Both the position numbers and the translations under genes were made by a program. A model generated the notes under the pieces. It did not search any database, had not been told where the DNA came from, and worked only from the letters and a program-made list of their open reading frames with translations. Below, in pieces: positions 37,485 to 45,987 of a DNA stretch of 64,000 bases (position 1 is the first letter of the stretch; every line of letters starts with the position of its first letter). The stretch is taken from the NCBI GenBank assembly GCA_026416715.1, contig JAOAEQ010000001.1:1-64000 (forward strand). The letters run 5' to 3'. Source of the DNA: a bacterium. GTDB taxonomy: Bacteria > UBP4 > UBA4092 > JAOAEQ01.

Positions 37485-37775
37485 ATGGACATTGGGAAGA
37501 TTATTGGCGTTATCGTTGCAACACAGAAAGACCCGAGTTTAGCGGGAACGAAAATCTGCATTGTCCAACCGCTAGATGAAAATCGTAATCCGGTTGGAAA
37601 ACCGATTATTGCTACCGACCATACCGCATCGGTTGGAATGGACGAAACGGTATACTATGTTACTGGCGGCGATGCTGCGGTTGCCCATCCTGACCGGGAT
37701 ATGCCGGTAGATATTGCGATAGTAGGAATCGTAGATTTCATCGATGTTTCCGCTCCAATAGAAAAATCTGGGTAA
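37485..37775 (+). CDS. EutN/CcmL bacterial microcompartment vertex protein (BMC-P), copy 2
   Basis: Second BMC-P of the pair. Seen: MDIGKIIGVIVATQKDPSLAGTKICIVQPL, then ASVGMDETVYYVTGGDAAVA and PVDIAIVGIVDFID; 96 residues. It is clearly paralogous to copy 1, with the same QKDP and GIVD blocks but a distinct 'HPDRDMPV' loop. The start has only a weak ribosome-binding site (GGTG). GDPD follows nine bases after its stop, so this gene and GDPD are probably co-transcribed, which would be an unusual pairing. Confidence 0.93.
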   Translation: MDIGKIIGVIVATQKDPSLAGTKICIVQPLDENRNPVGKPIIATDHTASVGMDETVYYVTGGDAAVAHPDRDMPVDIAIVGIVDFIDVSAPIEKSG

Positions 37776-37784
37776 TCATTTCCT

Positions 37785-38516
37785 ATGCATAGACCGATTT
37801 GTATCGCGCATCGTGGGTTTTCCGGGATTGCGCCGGAGAATACCTTGATTTCGTTCCAAAAAGCGATTGAATTAAATCCGGATGCATTCGAACTCGATGT
37901 GCATTTAAGCAAAGATGGCCAACTGATTGTTATCCATGACGATACAGTTGACCGAACGACTAATGGTAAAGGGAGGGTTAAAGAACTTACTTTATCAGAA
38001 ATAAAGAAACTGGATGCCGGCTCCTGGTTCGATACAAAATATCAAGGGGAACGAATCCCAACACTCGCTGAAGCACTAGAATTAGCCAAAGATAGAACGA
38101 TGGTTATGGTTGAGTTGAAAGCAGAAGGTACTGCGGAAAAAGCAGTGCCACTGATTGAACAATTCGATATGGTCGACCAAGTGGTTATCTTTTCATTCCA
38201 TTCCGAATATATAAAACTCGCGAAACAACTGAACCCGAACTTATCTATTCTCCATTTATTCTGGGTTAATCCGCTGGAGAAAGAAGTTATAGTTCCACAT
38301 ACCATTATCAACCGAACCTTAACCGCATTTGCGAACTGTATCGGAATCAATGGGAACGCGTTAACTCCGAAATTATTACATACTGCGCATCAGCGTGGGC
38401 TTGGGGTTATGGTATATACTATCAATGAAGAAAACGATATCAAGAAGATGCTCGATATTGGAGTAGATGCGATTGGTTCCGACCGGATAGACCGATTGCT
38501 AAAACTAGCTGGATAA
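37785..38516 (+). CDS. Glycerophosphodiester phosphodiesterase (GDPD, UgpQ-type)
   Basis: Hydrolyses glycerophosphodiesters to sn-glycerol-3-phosphate plus alcohol. Seen: HRGFSGIAPENT at residues 9-20 with catalytic His9, metal ligands in FELDVHLSKDG (Glu/Asp near 44-46), VIHDDTVDRTTNG with catalytic His near 57, and MVELKAEG near 107. It has no signal peptide, so is presumably cytosolic like UgpQ. The 243-residue length is standard. It begins nine bases after the second BMC-P gene. A short GC hairpin followed by CTTTAATTTT lies about 60 bases downstream and may terminate it. Confidence 0.95.
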   Translation: MHRPICIAHRGFSGIAPENTLISFQKAIELNPDAFELDVHLSKDGQLIVIHDDTVDRTTNGKGRVKELTLSEIKKLDAGSWFDTKYQGERIPTLAEALELAKDRTMVMVELKAEGTAEKAVPLIEQFDMVDQVVIFSFHSEYIKLAKQLNPNLSILHLFWVNPLEKEVIVPHTIINRTLTAFANCIGINGNALTPKLLHTAHQRGLGVMVYTINEENDIKKMLDIGVDAIGSDRIDRLLKLAG

Positions 38517-38964
38517 TCAGCTTATAAATTCCATTCATTTTGATTTCAAATTCACTTTATCCACCCATGCCAAAATGGCACCGACTGGTGCTTTAATTTT
38601 GATTGTAACCGGAGGGAGATATAGGGATATCGGATATCCTATATCTCTCTCTCCACTCTCAATCCAGTTGCACTCTAAATACTAAAAATGCGAAAACTGT
38701 GTTTTTGCGCTCCAATTTCGGCTTGGTATATTTTTTTGTCTTCTGGGATTTATGGGATTATGCCTGGGAATATCTTTGGTAAGAAAAAAGGTTTCGCAGT
38801 CCTTATCAGCTATTTCAGAAAAATACCAAAATTTAATTACAAAAGAATACCTCCAATTCTGATGGAGCGCTTCCTTCTTAAACTTCTTTACCCTATTTTC
38901 TGATATAATTTCATAGGAAAACCTGATTACAGCGATTAAAAACCTATTCCCACGATATTATTCT
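38517..38964. other. Intergenic region with hairpins and an rlmD promoter, no gene
   Basis: Holds a possible weak terminator (GGCACC-GACT-GGTGC then TTTAATTTT, 38577-38600), a long palindrome GGAGGGAGATATAGGGATAT / GGATATCCTATATCTCTCTCTCC (38611-38653) and an extended -10 promoter TGA-TATAAT at 38901-38909 for rlmD. An open frame at 38688-38903 has no ribosome-binding site and ends inside the promoter region; not believed. Confidence 0.45.
38901..38909 (+). promoter_or_regulatory. Extended -10 promoter of rlmD
   Basis: TGA-TATAAT about 56 bases before the rlmD ATG, with no -35 match. Confidence 0.45.
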
Positions 38965-40428
38965 ATGCCATTAAATCTACCACTAGAACCATTTGAAGTC
39001 GAAATATCGGGATTATCTTCTCATGGAGAAGGGGTTGCCCGATATGAAAACAAGGTTATCTTCGTTCTCGGAGCACTTCCTGGAGAGAAATGCAAAATTC
39101 AAATCGTTTCCCGATATCGGAAAATGGCTCGAGCGAGTATCGTTGAACTCCTGCAACCGTCTCCAGCACGAGTTAATCCTCCTTGTCCCCATTATCCAGC
39201 TTGTGGAGGGTGCCAAATTCAGCATCTCAATTATTCTGAGCAGTTAGCGTATAAACAGCAGACGGTATCCGATGCTTTATCGCATCTTGCGAAACTAGAT
39301 ATTCTGCCAACCGCAGTGATTGCAGGAAAAGAGTTTGCCTATCGGAATAAAATGACGTTTCCGCTGACGGTTGATAACGGCAGAATTGCAGTCGGTTTGC
39401 ATCCGCGGGATGCGTATCAACAAATCGTTCCGATCAAAAATTGTTTATTATTAGAAGAACCGCTCCAGCAGATTCTCGAACCGATAGTTGAAGCGATTAA
39501 TCAAGCTTTTTCTCCCGAAGATGTTTATATGCTGCAAACCGAACAGGGTAACCTGCGGTATTTAATCCTGCGGTCGTTTAATGGAATTCTCGCTGTTGGG
39601 CTTGTTCTCCGCGAAAAGAAGCTGGATAACCTGAATCAGTTTGCCCATCTTGTTAAACAACTTCCTGATATCAGCACCGTGTTTATCCATTTGAGTCCAG
39701 ACCGTAACGATTATCTCTGGACTGAAGAGAAAACTGAAATTCTGTTTGGGGAAAAACAATTCCCGATAACCCTAACCCTAGACTTAAAAGAAATACCATT
39801 CTCCGCTGAAGCAGAGTCGATCAAGCTATTTGGGTTCGCTGGAGTCTCAACATTTCTGCAGGTAAATGCCGTAGTTGCCGAGAAATTATACGAATATATT
39901 TTGCACCTGCCGATTTCAGGAAATCAGGTAGCAATAGACACCTATTGCGGAATCGGGTTATTAGCACTAGGATTGGCTAAGCGATTTAACTATGTTATTG
40001 GGATAGATTCTGATACTTCAGCAATTCGATTTGCGCATCTCGCTGTTCAATCGCAAAAGATATCAAACATCGAGTTTATCGCTGGACCTGCAGAAAAAGT
40101 GTTTCGAGTCTGGAAGAAAGAAGGGCATTTTCTAATGCCAGAGTTTTTAAGCCAAGAAACTATCCAGCGGTTGCTTGACTTGACAGACCGGATTGAATTG
40201 GTTATCCTCGACCCGCCACGGTCGGGGATTCATCCGAAAGTAATCAAACGACTCGGCGAACTGCTACCGAACGATATTATTCTGGTCTCTTGCCATCCAG
40301 CAACGTTAGCGCGAGATTTGAGTTTGATAATCCCGTTCGGATATCAGGTTCTTTCAGTTCAACCGTTTGATATGTTTCCGCAGACGTTCCATGTTGAGAC
40401 CGTAGCCCATCTCCAAAAAGAATCTTAA
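38965..40428 (+). CDS. rlmD: 23S rRNA (uracil-C5)-methyltransferase, RlmD/RumA family
   Basis: SAM-dependent 5-methyluridine methyltransferase of the RlmD/RlmCD/TrmA group; methylates 23S rRNA U1939 or U747. Seen: N-terminal TRAM domain (FEVEISGLSSHGEGVARYENKVIFV), an iron-sulfur cluster motif CPHYPACGGC (Cys74, 80, 83) with a further Cys in KNCLLLEEP, FLQVNAVVAEKLYEYI, SAM loop TYCGIGLLALGLA, LDPPRSGIHP and the catalytic Cys in LVSCHPATLARDL. Length 487 is slightly longer than E. coli RlmD. RlmD and RlmCD cannot be separated by eye. The start lacks a clear Shine-Dalgarno sequence. Confidence 0.9.
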   Translation: MPLNLPLEPFEVEISGLSSHGEGVARYENKVIFVLGALPGEKCKIQIVSRYRKMARASIVELLQPSPARVNPPCPHYPACGGCQIQHLNYSEQLAYKQQTVSDALSHLAKLDILPTAVIAGKEFAYRNKMTFPLTVDNGRIAVGLHPRDAYQQIVPIKNCLLLEEPLQQILEPIVEAINQAFSPEDVYMLQTEQGNLRYLILRSFNGILAVGLVLREKKLDNLNQFAHLVKQLPDISTVFIHLSPDRNDYLWTEEKTEILFGEKQFPITLTLDLKEIPFSAEAESIKLFGFAGVSTFLQVNAVVAEKLYEYILHLPISGNQVAIDTYCGIGLLALGLAKRFNYVIGIDSDTSAIRFAHLAVQSQKISNIEFIAGPAEKVFRVWKKEGHFLMPEFLSQETIQRLLDLTDRIELVILDPPRSGIHPKVIKRLGELLPNDIILVSCHPATLARDLSLIIPFGYQVLSVQPFDMFPQTFHVETVAHLQKES

Positions 40429-40548
40429 CAGGAGTTTGAGCGGATTAACCGGAATTTATTCTTCAAAAAGTTAGCGAAAATAATGCTTCATATAGTATTA
40501 TAATGATATCTGTTTAATCTTAAAAAATTGGTGGAGTCAATATTGAAA

Positions 40549-41343
40549 ATGAAAATTTTTATTGCAACAGATCTAGAAGGTATCAGCGGGCTTTGTTCGG
40601 AAGATCAGACATTCTCTTCTACAGGAAGGGAATACGAACTTGCGCGAAAATATATGGCTGAAGATGTTAATGCCGCTGTGGAAGGCGCGTTATCTGTAGC
40701 TCAAAATGCACAGGTTATCGTCAACGACGGGCACGGTCGCGGATATAATATGTTTATCCAAGACCTTCATCCGGCAGTGGAATTGTTCAGCGGTGAACTG
40801 CGTCAGTTTGGATTAGATGGATTAGATAAATCGGTCGATTTAATGTTCTTAATCGGATACCATGCGATGTCAGGAAGTGAAGGGCTATTAAACCATTCAA
40901 TGTCAAGCAGAACTATCAGCCGGATTTGGGTCAATGGAAAAGAGATTGGGGAAATTTTTCTATCTGCAGCCATAGCTGGTGAATTTGGCGTACCGGTTGG
41001 GTTGGTTACCGGAGATACAATTGCGGTTAAAGAAGCGCAACAACTCCTCGGACATATCGAGACGGTCGCTGTCAAAGAACCGGTCGCCCGGCAATCTGCA
41101 AAACTTCTCCCGGTTGAACTTGCACGGAATCGGATTCGAGAAGCTGCGAAACGAGCAGTTGCACGAAATCACCAATTTAAACCGTTTAAAGTAAAACCAC
41201 CGGTTGAATTGAAAATTGAATTTATATTAACGCAACATGCAGAACAACAGATGTTAATACCTGGTGTCGTCCGGCACGATGCACGAACATTAAGTTATCG
41301 GGGAAAGAATATGCTCGATGCATTCCGGTTACTTTATTTTTAA
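40549..41343 (+). CDS. M55 family D-aminopeptidase (DppA-like)
   Basis: Zinc-dependent D-aminopeptidase related to B. subtilis DppA, which removes N-terminal D-amino acids from peptides. Seen: MKIFIATDLEGISGL with the Asp/Glu metal ligands, NDGHGRGYNMF near 70, the LIGYHAMSG motif with a His ligand near 105, LNHSMSSRTISRIWVNG, and GVPVGLVTGDTIAVKEAQ. I begin at the ATG where the family starts; a TTG two codons earlier is better spaced from the GGAG at 40532-40535 and is a real alternative. A +1-frame stretch of 28 sense codons follows the stop, possibly a lost tail. M55 genes are often beside dipeptide transporters; none here. Confidence 0.88.
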   Translation: MKIFIATDLEGISGLCSEDQTFSSTGREYELARKYMAEDVNAAVEGALSVAQNAQVIVNDGHGRGYNMFIQDLHPAVELFSGELRQFGLDGLDKSVDLMFLIGYHAMSGSEGLLNHSMSSRTISRIWVNGKEIGEIFLSAAIAGEFGVPVGLVTGDTIAVKEAQQLLGHIETVAVKEPVARQSAKLLPVELARNRIREAAKRAVARNHQFKPFKVKPPVELKIEFILTQHAEQQMLIPGVVRHDARTLSYRGKNMLDAFRLLYF

Positions 41344-41499
41344 TATCGGGGATAACGAACTAACCGGACTACGTGCAATCCAGCGGTTGAGCAAGCAGTA
41401 TCTTTCTCGATTCCAATAAGGAATAGAAAAATAATCGCGCATAGTACAACAAATCCGCTTCAGATAGGAAATCGGGAAATCGCTATTCCAATAGGGAAA

Positions 41500-41934
41500 T
41501 CAGTGGACGGTTGGCGGGGGTGTTTTAGTTCCACGTTGCGCTGCGGTTCGAAGTTTTTCTAGCTGATTGACTATTTCTGCATATTGTTCCGTCAATAGTT
41601 CGCGTTTCTGTCGCAACCGTTTTTCTTCCATTCTAAACCGAGTCTGCTGCTGGAATAGACCGCTTGCCATAATGAATGCGATGATTAACATAATTAACGC
41701 TACCCAAATCAACGGCTGCATCAATATTTTCGGCTGATACCAGAACTGCGGTATATTCCAAACGGAGATAAGGAATAACAGTGCGGCAAGTGCGAGCAGT
41801 AGAAAAATATACAAGAGTCGGATTTGGCTTTTCTTCCGCATGTTTCTCACTGCAGTTTCATACTCCCGAATTGCGGCATCGAGCGCTTCTTTATGGTCAA
41901 GCATTTCGAAAGTTAACTCTTCAAACGATTTCAT
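41500..41934 (-). CDS. Small two-TM protein with coiled coils, unknown function
   Basis: A 144-residue membrane protein. Seen: an N-terminal helical segment rich in Glu/Ala (FEELTFEMLDHKEALDAAIREYETAV), two transmembrane helices (about 40-60 and 72-92), then a strongly charged coiled coil (FRMEEKRLRQKRELLTEQYAEIVNQLEKLRTAA) and a short Pro/Thr tail. It has no recognised family. It is divergently transcribed from the MetV-like gene, with an extended -10 promoter of its own about 65 bases upstream. The topology suggests a helical hairpin in the membrane with both ends cytosolic. Confidence 0.6.
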   Translation of the reverse strand: MKSFEELTFEMLDHKEALDAAIREYETAVRNMRKKSQIRLLYIFLLLALAALLFLISVWNIPQFWYQPKILMQPLIWVALIMLIIAFIMASGLFQQQTRFRMEEKRLRQKRELLTEQYAEIVNQLEKLRTAAQRGTKTPPPTVH

Positions 41935-41996
41935 ATATCAAGCACACAATTACAATTACACCGATTATTCAATCAGATTACAGAATTATTATTTTA

Positions 41997-42005
41997 ATTA
42001 TACCA
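41997..42005 (-). promoter_or_regulatory. Extended -10 promoter of the small two-TM gene
   Basis: Minus-strand TGG-TATAAT, identical in form to the efflux-operon promoter at 12914-12922; leader of about 55 bases. Confidence 0.45.
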
Positions 42006-42034
42006 TAGAGAACAGGGAAGCGAAACTGAAGATA

Positions 42035-42043
42035 TGCTATACT
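42035..42043 (+). promoter_or_regulatory. Extended -10 promoter of the MetV-like gene
   Basis: TGC-TATACT, with the ATG 37 bases further on and an AGAGGAG ribosome-binding site between. Divergent from the promoter at 41997-42005. Confidence 0.4.
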
Positions 42044-42079
42044 ATTTAGGAATTTTTATCTTGAGAGGAGCAAATCTGT

Positions 42080-42460
42080 ATGCGAGCGAAACGAGGGAGA
42101 ATTGAACGAACGGTAAGTACGACTTTTTATCTCGTGGAACGCTGCGTTAAAGAACCACTGTTTAAATGTTCGATGTGCGGGCAGTGTATTGTTCGGACGA
42201 CTGCATACGCTTGTGCGATGCGATGCCCAAAACAGTTGCGAAACGGTCCTTGCGGCGGATCAATGGAAAATAAATGCGAAGTGTATCCGGAACGGAAATG
42301 CGCCTGGTCGCGAATTTACGACCGTGCCCGATTACTCGGTGGACTTAAAAAACTTGAATGTATCCAGCCGGCAATTGATTGGTCGTTATACCGCACGTCC
42401 GCTTGGTATAATCTATTCACCGGCAAAATTACGGTGTCTGGGCAACGAATTAAGAAATAA
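42080..42460 (+). CDS. MTHFR C-terminal-type (MetV-like) cysteine-rich protein, orphan
   Basis: Homologue of the C-terminal domain family (PF12225) which in acetogens forms MetV, the partner subunit of methylenetetrahydrofolate reductase MetF. Seen: CSMCGQC, then ACAMRCPKQLRNGPCGG, KCEVYPERKCAW, giving at least seven conserved Cys and the RNGPCGG signature, probably binding Fe-S or zinc. It has 126 residues, shorter than MetV (about 200). No metF or other Wood-Ljungdahl genes are adjacent, so the partner must be elsewhere. Confidence 0.8.
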   Translation: MRAKRGRIERTVSTTFYLVERCVKEPLFKCSMCGQCIVRTTAYACAMRCPKQLRNGPCGGSMENKCEVYPERKCAWSRIYDRARLLGGLKKLECIQPAIDWSLYRTSAWYNLFTGKITVSGQRIKK

Positions 42461-42465
42461 ACTTT

Positions 42466-42561
42466 TTAACCGCAACAACGCAAAGTATTTATTATGTAGA
42501 ATAGTTGTAATAATCTGATTCCTTTTACGAACCAAGCTAAACCTTGCGAGCTTTGCGGTTA
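42466..42561. repeat. Intergenic palindrome, 'TTAACCGCAACAACGCAAAG' family
   Basis: Left arm TTAACCGCAACAACGCAAAG; right arm CCTTGCGAGCTTTGCGGTTAGC; AT-rich loop of about 60 bases. It extends to 13 bases before the ATG at 42574 of the DUF3108 gene. Confidence 0.6.
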
Positions 42562-42573
42562 GCGTTATATATC

Positions 42574-43410
42574 ATGAAAAAAATATTTATTTTTATATTT
42601 TTCTTGTTGCTTTTACTACCAGATGGATATCCGGTAAATGAAGTTTCTTCTCCCGCGACAAAGACGATTGGACAGACGTTTGATGGAGAGGAATTATTGT
42701 ATGATATCAGTTTTTTCCCGATACCGAATGCTGCCTACGGAAGGTTTACTTTTGAAAAGAACCAGAATGGTCCGGGCTATATTATTACGTTGGAAGCGCG
42801 AACCCGACATCTGGTACGTCTGTTAACCCTGATGCGGAAAGATTTATATCGGTCGTATGTAGAAGAAGTTGATGGCGGGAAACGGTTACGGTCATATCGG
42901 TTTGAAAAAGAGGTATCTTATCTCGGGAAAACCCGACGGAATATAACCTTTGCCGATTATTCCACGCATAAATTAAGCTGGAAATCTTGGGAATACGGAA
43001 AATTAATTAAAGAAGGTGAACAGGATATCGAACCAGGGAGACTACTCGATGACCCATTAGTTGCATTTTATAATCTCCGATATGGCGTGTATGGAACAAT
43101 AGATTTTGGAAAAACGATTACCATTGATTCTATCCCTATTCGAAATAAACCTGCAGAAATTATTATCCATATCGCTTCTAAAGAAACCACTAACAAAGAA
43201 CGGAAACGGTTAGTTATCCAGGAAGAACGAGACTATTATCTCAATGTCGTGTTAGCAAAGGAAACCTTCAACACGAAATCCGGAAAAATCAAAATCTGGC
43301 TCTCGAAAGAACAAGGAAACGGATACGGACCGTTCAAACCAGTCTATGGCATCGTAGAAGATGTGATTGCGATTGGTGATGTATCGGGAGTACTGAGAAT
43401 AAAAAAATAA
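42574..43410 (+). CDS. DUF3108 domain exported protein
   Basis: Periplasmic or outer-membrane-facing beta-rich protein of unknown function. Seen: signal peptide MKKIFIFIFFLLLLLPDGYP, then the DUF3108 opening GEELLYDISFFPIPNAAYGRFTF, alternating strands (TLEARTRHLVRLL; RSYRFEKEVSYLGKTRR), the LLDDPLVAFYNLRYG helix and C-terminal KIKIWLSKEQGNGYGPFKPVYGI. I start at 42574 because the signal peptide begins there; ten earlier in-frame codons are palindrome sequence. 278 residues. The family is linked by some to sugar or lipid binding, but nothing here decides this. Confidence 0.82.
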   Translation: MKKIFIFIFFLLLLLPDGYPVNEVSSPATKTIGQTFDGEELLYDISFFPIPNAAYGRFTFEKNQNGPGYIITLEARTRHLVRLLTLMRKDLYRSYVEEVDGGKRLRSYRFEKEVSYLGKTRRNITFADYSTHKLSWKSWEYGKLIKEGEQDIEPGRLLDDPLVAFYNLRYGVYGTIDFGKTITIDSIPIRNKPAEIIIHIASKETTNKERKRLVIQEERDYYLNVVLAKETFNTKSGKIKIWLSKEQGNGYGPFKPVYGIVEDVIAIGDVSGVLRIKK

Positions 43411-43418
43411 TATTAACT

Positions 43419-43486
43419 ACCACCAAGTCACCAAGAGCAATAAACACCTAATTTTTTTATACTTAGTACCTTAGTGTCTTGGCGGT
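43419..43486. repeat. Palindrome 'ACCACCAAGTCACCAAG' at the GT2 gene end
   Basis: ACCACCAAG (43419-43427) and CTTGGCGGT (43478-43486) are complementary except for one G-U. The right arm touches the GT2 stop codon. It has the same phrase-like design as the ACCGCAGAGA repeats but different words. Confidence 0.55.
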
Positions 43487-44172
43487 CAATCTTTAATTCG
43501 GTATTTCAGAAGGATATATACTGCAACGATAAAATCTCGCCAGCCGATTTTTTTCCCTTCTTCAAACGTTCGCGCTTCAAAACTAACCGGTGTTTCGATA
43601 ATCTTATATCCTCGTTTTAACACTTTTGCCGTTACTTCCGGGCAAAACTCGAATCGCGTGCAGGTCAATGGAATCTGTTTAATCACATCTGTGGTGAACG
43701 CCTTATATGCGGTCGCTTCATCCGTAATTCGTTGACCATAAAGGAGGCTCACTAACCATGCGAGAAGATAATTCGCAATCCGGTTCGGTAACCGCATCTT
43801 TTTGATACTGCCAAGAAACCGAGAGCCATAGGCAACTTTAACTTTTCCTTCGACAATCGGCTGGATTACCGCCGGAATATCTTCCGGATTATACTCTAAA
43901 TCCGCATCTTGAATGATGACAATATCGCCGGTAACATGCGCTAATCCGGTGCGAATACTCGCTCCTTTCCCCTGATTTTTTTCATGGCGGAGAATAACAG
44001 TATCAGCTGGAAACTTCGCTTTTTGCTCTTGGAGAATCTGCCAGGTTCTGTCGCTCGAACAATCATCAACTAAAATCAATTCTTTATCCAGCGGTAGTTT
44101 CCGAACGCGTTCTAACACGGTTGGCAAGAGCGCTTCTTCATTATAAATCGGAATAACAATAGAAAGTTTCAT
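43486..44172 (-). CDS. GT2 family glycosyltransferase, polyprenyl-phosphate sugar synthase-like
   Basis: Cytosolic GT-A enzyme resembling dolichyl-/undecaprenyl-phosphate mannose or glucose synthases. Seen: MKLSIVIPIYNEEALLPTVLERV, LILVDDCSSDRTW, KNQGKGASIRTGL, DADLEYNPEDIP (the DxD-like metal site) and AYGSRFLGS. It lacks the C-terminal membrane helices of DPG synthases, ending with ILLKYRIKD, 228 residues. Its product could feed the GT-C membrane glycosyltransferase at 21.9 kb (inference). Downstream of the flotillin gene on the same strand, separated by a 130-base AT-rich palindrome. Confidence 0.9.
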   Translation of the reverse strand: MKLSIVIPIYNEEALLPTVLERVRKLPLDKELILVDDCSSDRTWQILQEQKAKFPADTVILRHEKNQGKGASIRTGLAHVTGDIVIIQDADLEYNPEDIPAVIQPIVEGKVKVAYGSRFLGSIKKMRLPNRIANYLLAWLVSLLYGQRITDEATAYKAFTTDVIKQIPLTCTRFEFCPEVTAKVLKRGYKIIETPVSFEARTFEEGKKIGWRDFIVAVYILLKYRIKD

Positions 44173-44196
44173 GAATAAACAGCCACGGGGACAATT

Positions 44197-44267
44197 TTCA
44201 TTTTAAATTGAGCATTTAGCATTTTAAATTTAACAGTTGCAATGCTAAATTTGCAATTTGAAATGAA
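44197..44267. repeat. AT-rich palindrome between GT2 and flotillin genes
   Basis: TTCATTTTAAATTGAGCATTTAGCAT (44197-44222) against ATGCTAAATTTGCAATTTGAAATGAA (44242-44267), complementary at 22 of 26 positions. The words AATGCTAAATTTG and AATTTGCAATT recur at 51457-51512. Confidence 0.65.
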
Positions 44268-44302
44268 CCGTTTCTATTTTTTAGTGTCTCTGTAGCTAAA
44301 TC

Positions 44303-45793
44303 TTAGTTCTTCTTCTCTGGAGTTTGCTGTAATCCCGGAATCTTTTTAACCAATTCCTCGAGGTTAACCCCGCTCAACGCTTCAACTACCGGCGGCAATT
44401 GCGCAATTACATTCGCAATATCTTTCGTTACTTTCGCTGCACCAGCGCTATCTCCGCCGGTATTAACGATAACGATTTTTTCAGTTTTAGTTAACGGTTC
44501 CGCTATCGCTTTAGCTATTTCCGGCAGTTTCTCAATCAGAATTTGCGCGATTGCCGCTTCATTATACGCCTGCCATGCTTCCGCTTTCTTCTTATTCGCT
44601 TCCGCTTCACTAAACCCTTGCGCTTTAATAACATCCGCTTGCGCTAGTCCGCGCGCTTTATTCGCTTCCGCTTCCGCTAGTCCAGTCGCTTTAACCACAT
44701 CCGCTTGTGCGAATCCCGTCGCTTTCGTATAATCCGCCTGACCGACCGCAGTCGTCTGCAACCGATACTTTTCCGCATTCGCTAACGTTTCGACTTTATA
44801 CCGTTCCGCATCCGCCGGCTTCTCTACCATAGCGGTTAACTCTTTTTTCTTCCGTTCGATTTCTTTTTCCTGAACATTAATCGACATCTCTTTTTCAACT
44901 ACTTGCACCTGCACTTCTTCCCGTTTAACCGCTTGACTGGTTTTAAACTTCTGCAAATCATACGCTAAATCCGCTTCCGCTTTCTTCTGATTTACCGCAG
45001 CGGTATATTCCGCTACTCGCATCTGATAATCCCGTTGCGCTTCAGCAATTTTCGTATCTGCAGCGAATTTTGCGGTCTGCCCGTCCCGGTTCGCTTCCGC
45101 TGAACGAATCGTTGCATCACGTTGCGCTTCCGCTTCCCCGATAATCGCATCCCGTTTAACCTGGGCAATCCGTGGTTTTCCAAGCGCTTCCAGGTACCCC
45201 GTTTTGTCCCGAATATCGCGAATGGTGAAACTCACTATCGTTAATCCCATATTCGCTAAATCACTCGAGGCAACTTCTTGCACTTTCTGCGCAAACGCAT
45301 CCCGGTTACTATACGCTTCTTCAACGGTTAACGTACCGAGGATAGCGCGCAAATGGCCTTCAACCGTCTGGATAGCGATTCGGGTTATTTCCGGCTGGGT
45401 TTTACTCAAAAACTGTTCAGCAGCGGTCGCTATCGAAACATCATCGCCTTTAACCTTAATCTGAGCGACGCCATCAACAATAATCGGCACACCGTATTTA
45501 GTATATACTTCCGGAGTAGTTACATCGAGGGTTATCAATTCTAATGAGAGCAAATCCGACCGTTCGATAATCGGCCAGACGAACGCACCACCGCCTTTAA
45601 CCACGCGAAATCCGACCGTTCGTTTCGTTCCATCCGGATCACGAATTGTCCGTTTTCGACCGGAGATAACCAACACAGTATTCGGTCCGACTTTAACATA
45701 CCGCCGCGCATAGATTACCGCACCTAGAAAGATAACGATAACAATCGCTACTGCGCCAAGTATTACAAACGAACCACCAACTGCATCGAACAT
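44303..45793 (-). CDS. Flotillin-like SPFH/PHB domain protein
   Basis: Membrane-anchored scaffold of bacterial lipid microdomains. Seen: N-terminal transmembrane helix (residues about 8-28), SPFH domain ([62 protein letters not shown]), and a long EA-rich coiled coil. Residues about 357-400 consist of a tandem 22-residue repeat ([22 protein letters not shown] then [22 protein letters not shown]), encoded by a 66-base direct repeat. The C-terminus ([22 protein letters not shown]) is typical. It lies directly after the NfeD gene, the usual pairing for FloA/FloT-type proteins. Confidence 0.94.
   Translation of the reverse strand: MFDAVGGSFVILGAVAIVIVIFLGAVIYARRYVKVGPNTVLVISGRKRTIRDPDGTKRTVGFRVVKGGGAFVWPIIERSDLLSLELITLDVTTPEVYTKYGVPIIVDGVAQIKVKGDDVSIATAAEQFLSKTQPEITRIAIQTVEGHLRAILGTLTVEEAYSNRDAFAQKVQEVASSDLANMGLTIVSFTIRDIRDKTGYLEALGKPRIAQVKRDAIIGEAEAQRDATIRSAEANRDGQTAKFAADTKIAEAQRDYQMRVAEYTAAVNQKKAEADLAYDLQKFKTSQAVKREEVQVQVVEKEMSINVQEKEIERKKKELTAMVEKPADAERYKVETLANAEKYRLQTTAVGQADYTKATGFAQADVVKATGLAEAEANKARGLAQADVIKAQGFSEAEANKKKAEAWQAYNEAAIAQILIEKLPEIAKAIAEPLTKTEKIVIVNTGGDSAGAAKVTKDIANVIAQLPPVVEALSGVNLEELVKKIPGLQQTPEKKN
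44592..44723 (-). repeat. 66-base in-frame tandem repeat within the flotillin gene
   Basis: Two consecutive 66-base units with the shared word TTATTCGCTTCCGCTTC at 44592 and 44658, encoding two 22-residue EA-rich units. The period preserves the reading frame and the heptad pattern. Confidence 0.6.
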
Positions 45794-45987
45794 AAAATAT
45801 TAAACCTCCCTTGTTCTCAAGAATGTCTTAATGCCTAAATTCCAATGTCACATTAACCAGTAACGAAAAAATGGAAAAAAAATAAATAACTAAAAAATTA
45901 ATGTTCTAACAGGTTTTATGGTTTTCGTTTCTTCGTTCTTCAATGATTTATGACATTCGACAATATGGCATCTGGCATTATTAACAA

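Noticed and set aside
38688-38903. 71-codon open frame upstream of rlmD
   Set aside because: No ribosome-binding site; ends inside the extended -10 box of rlmD; no similarity recognised.
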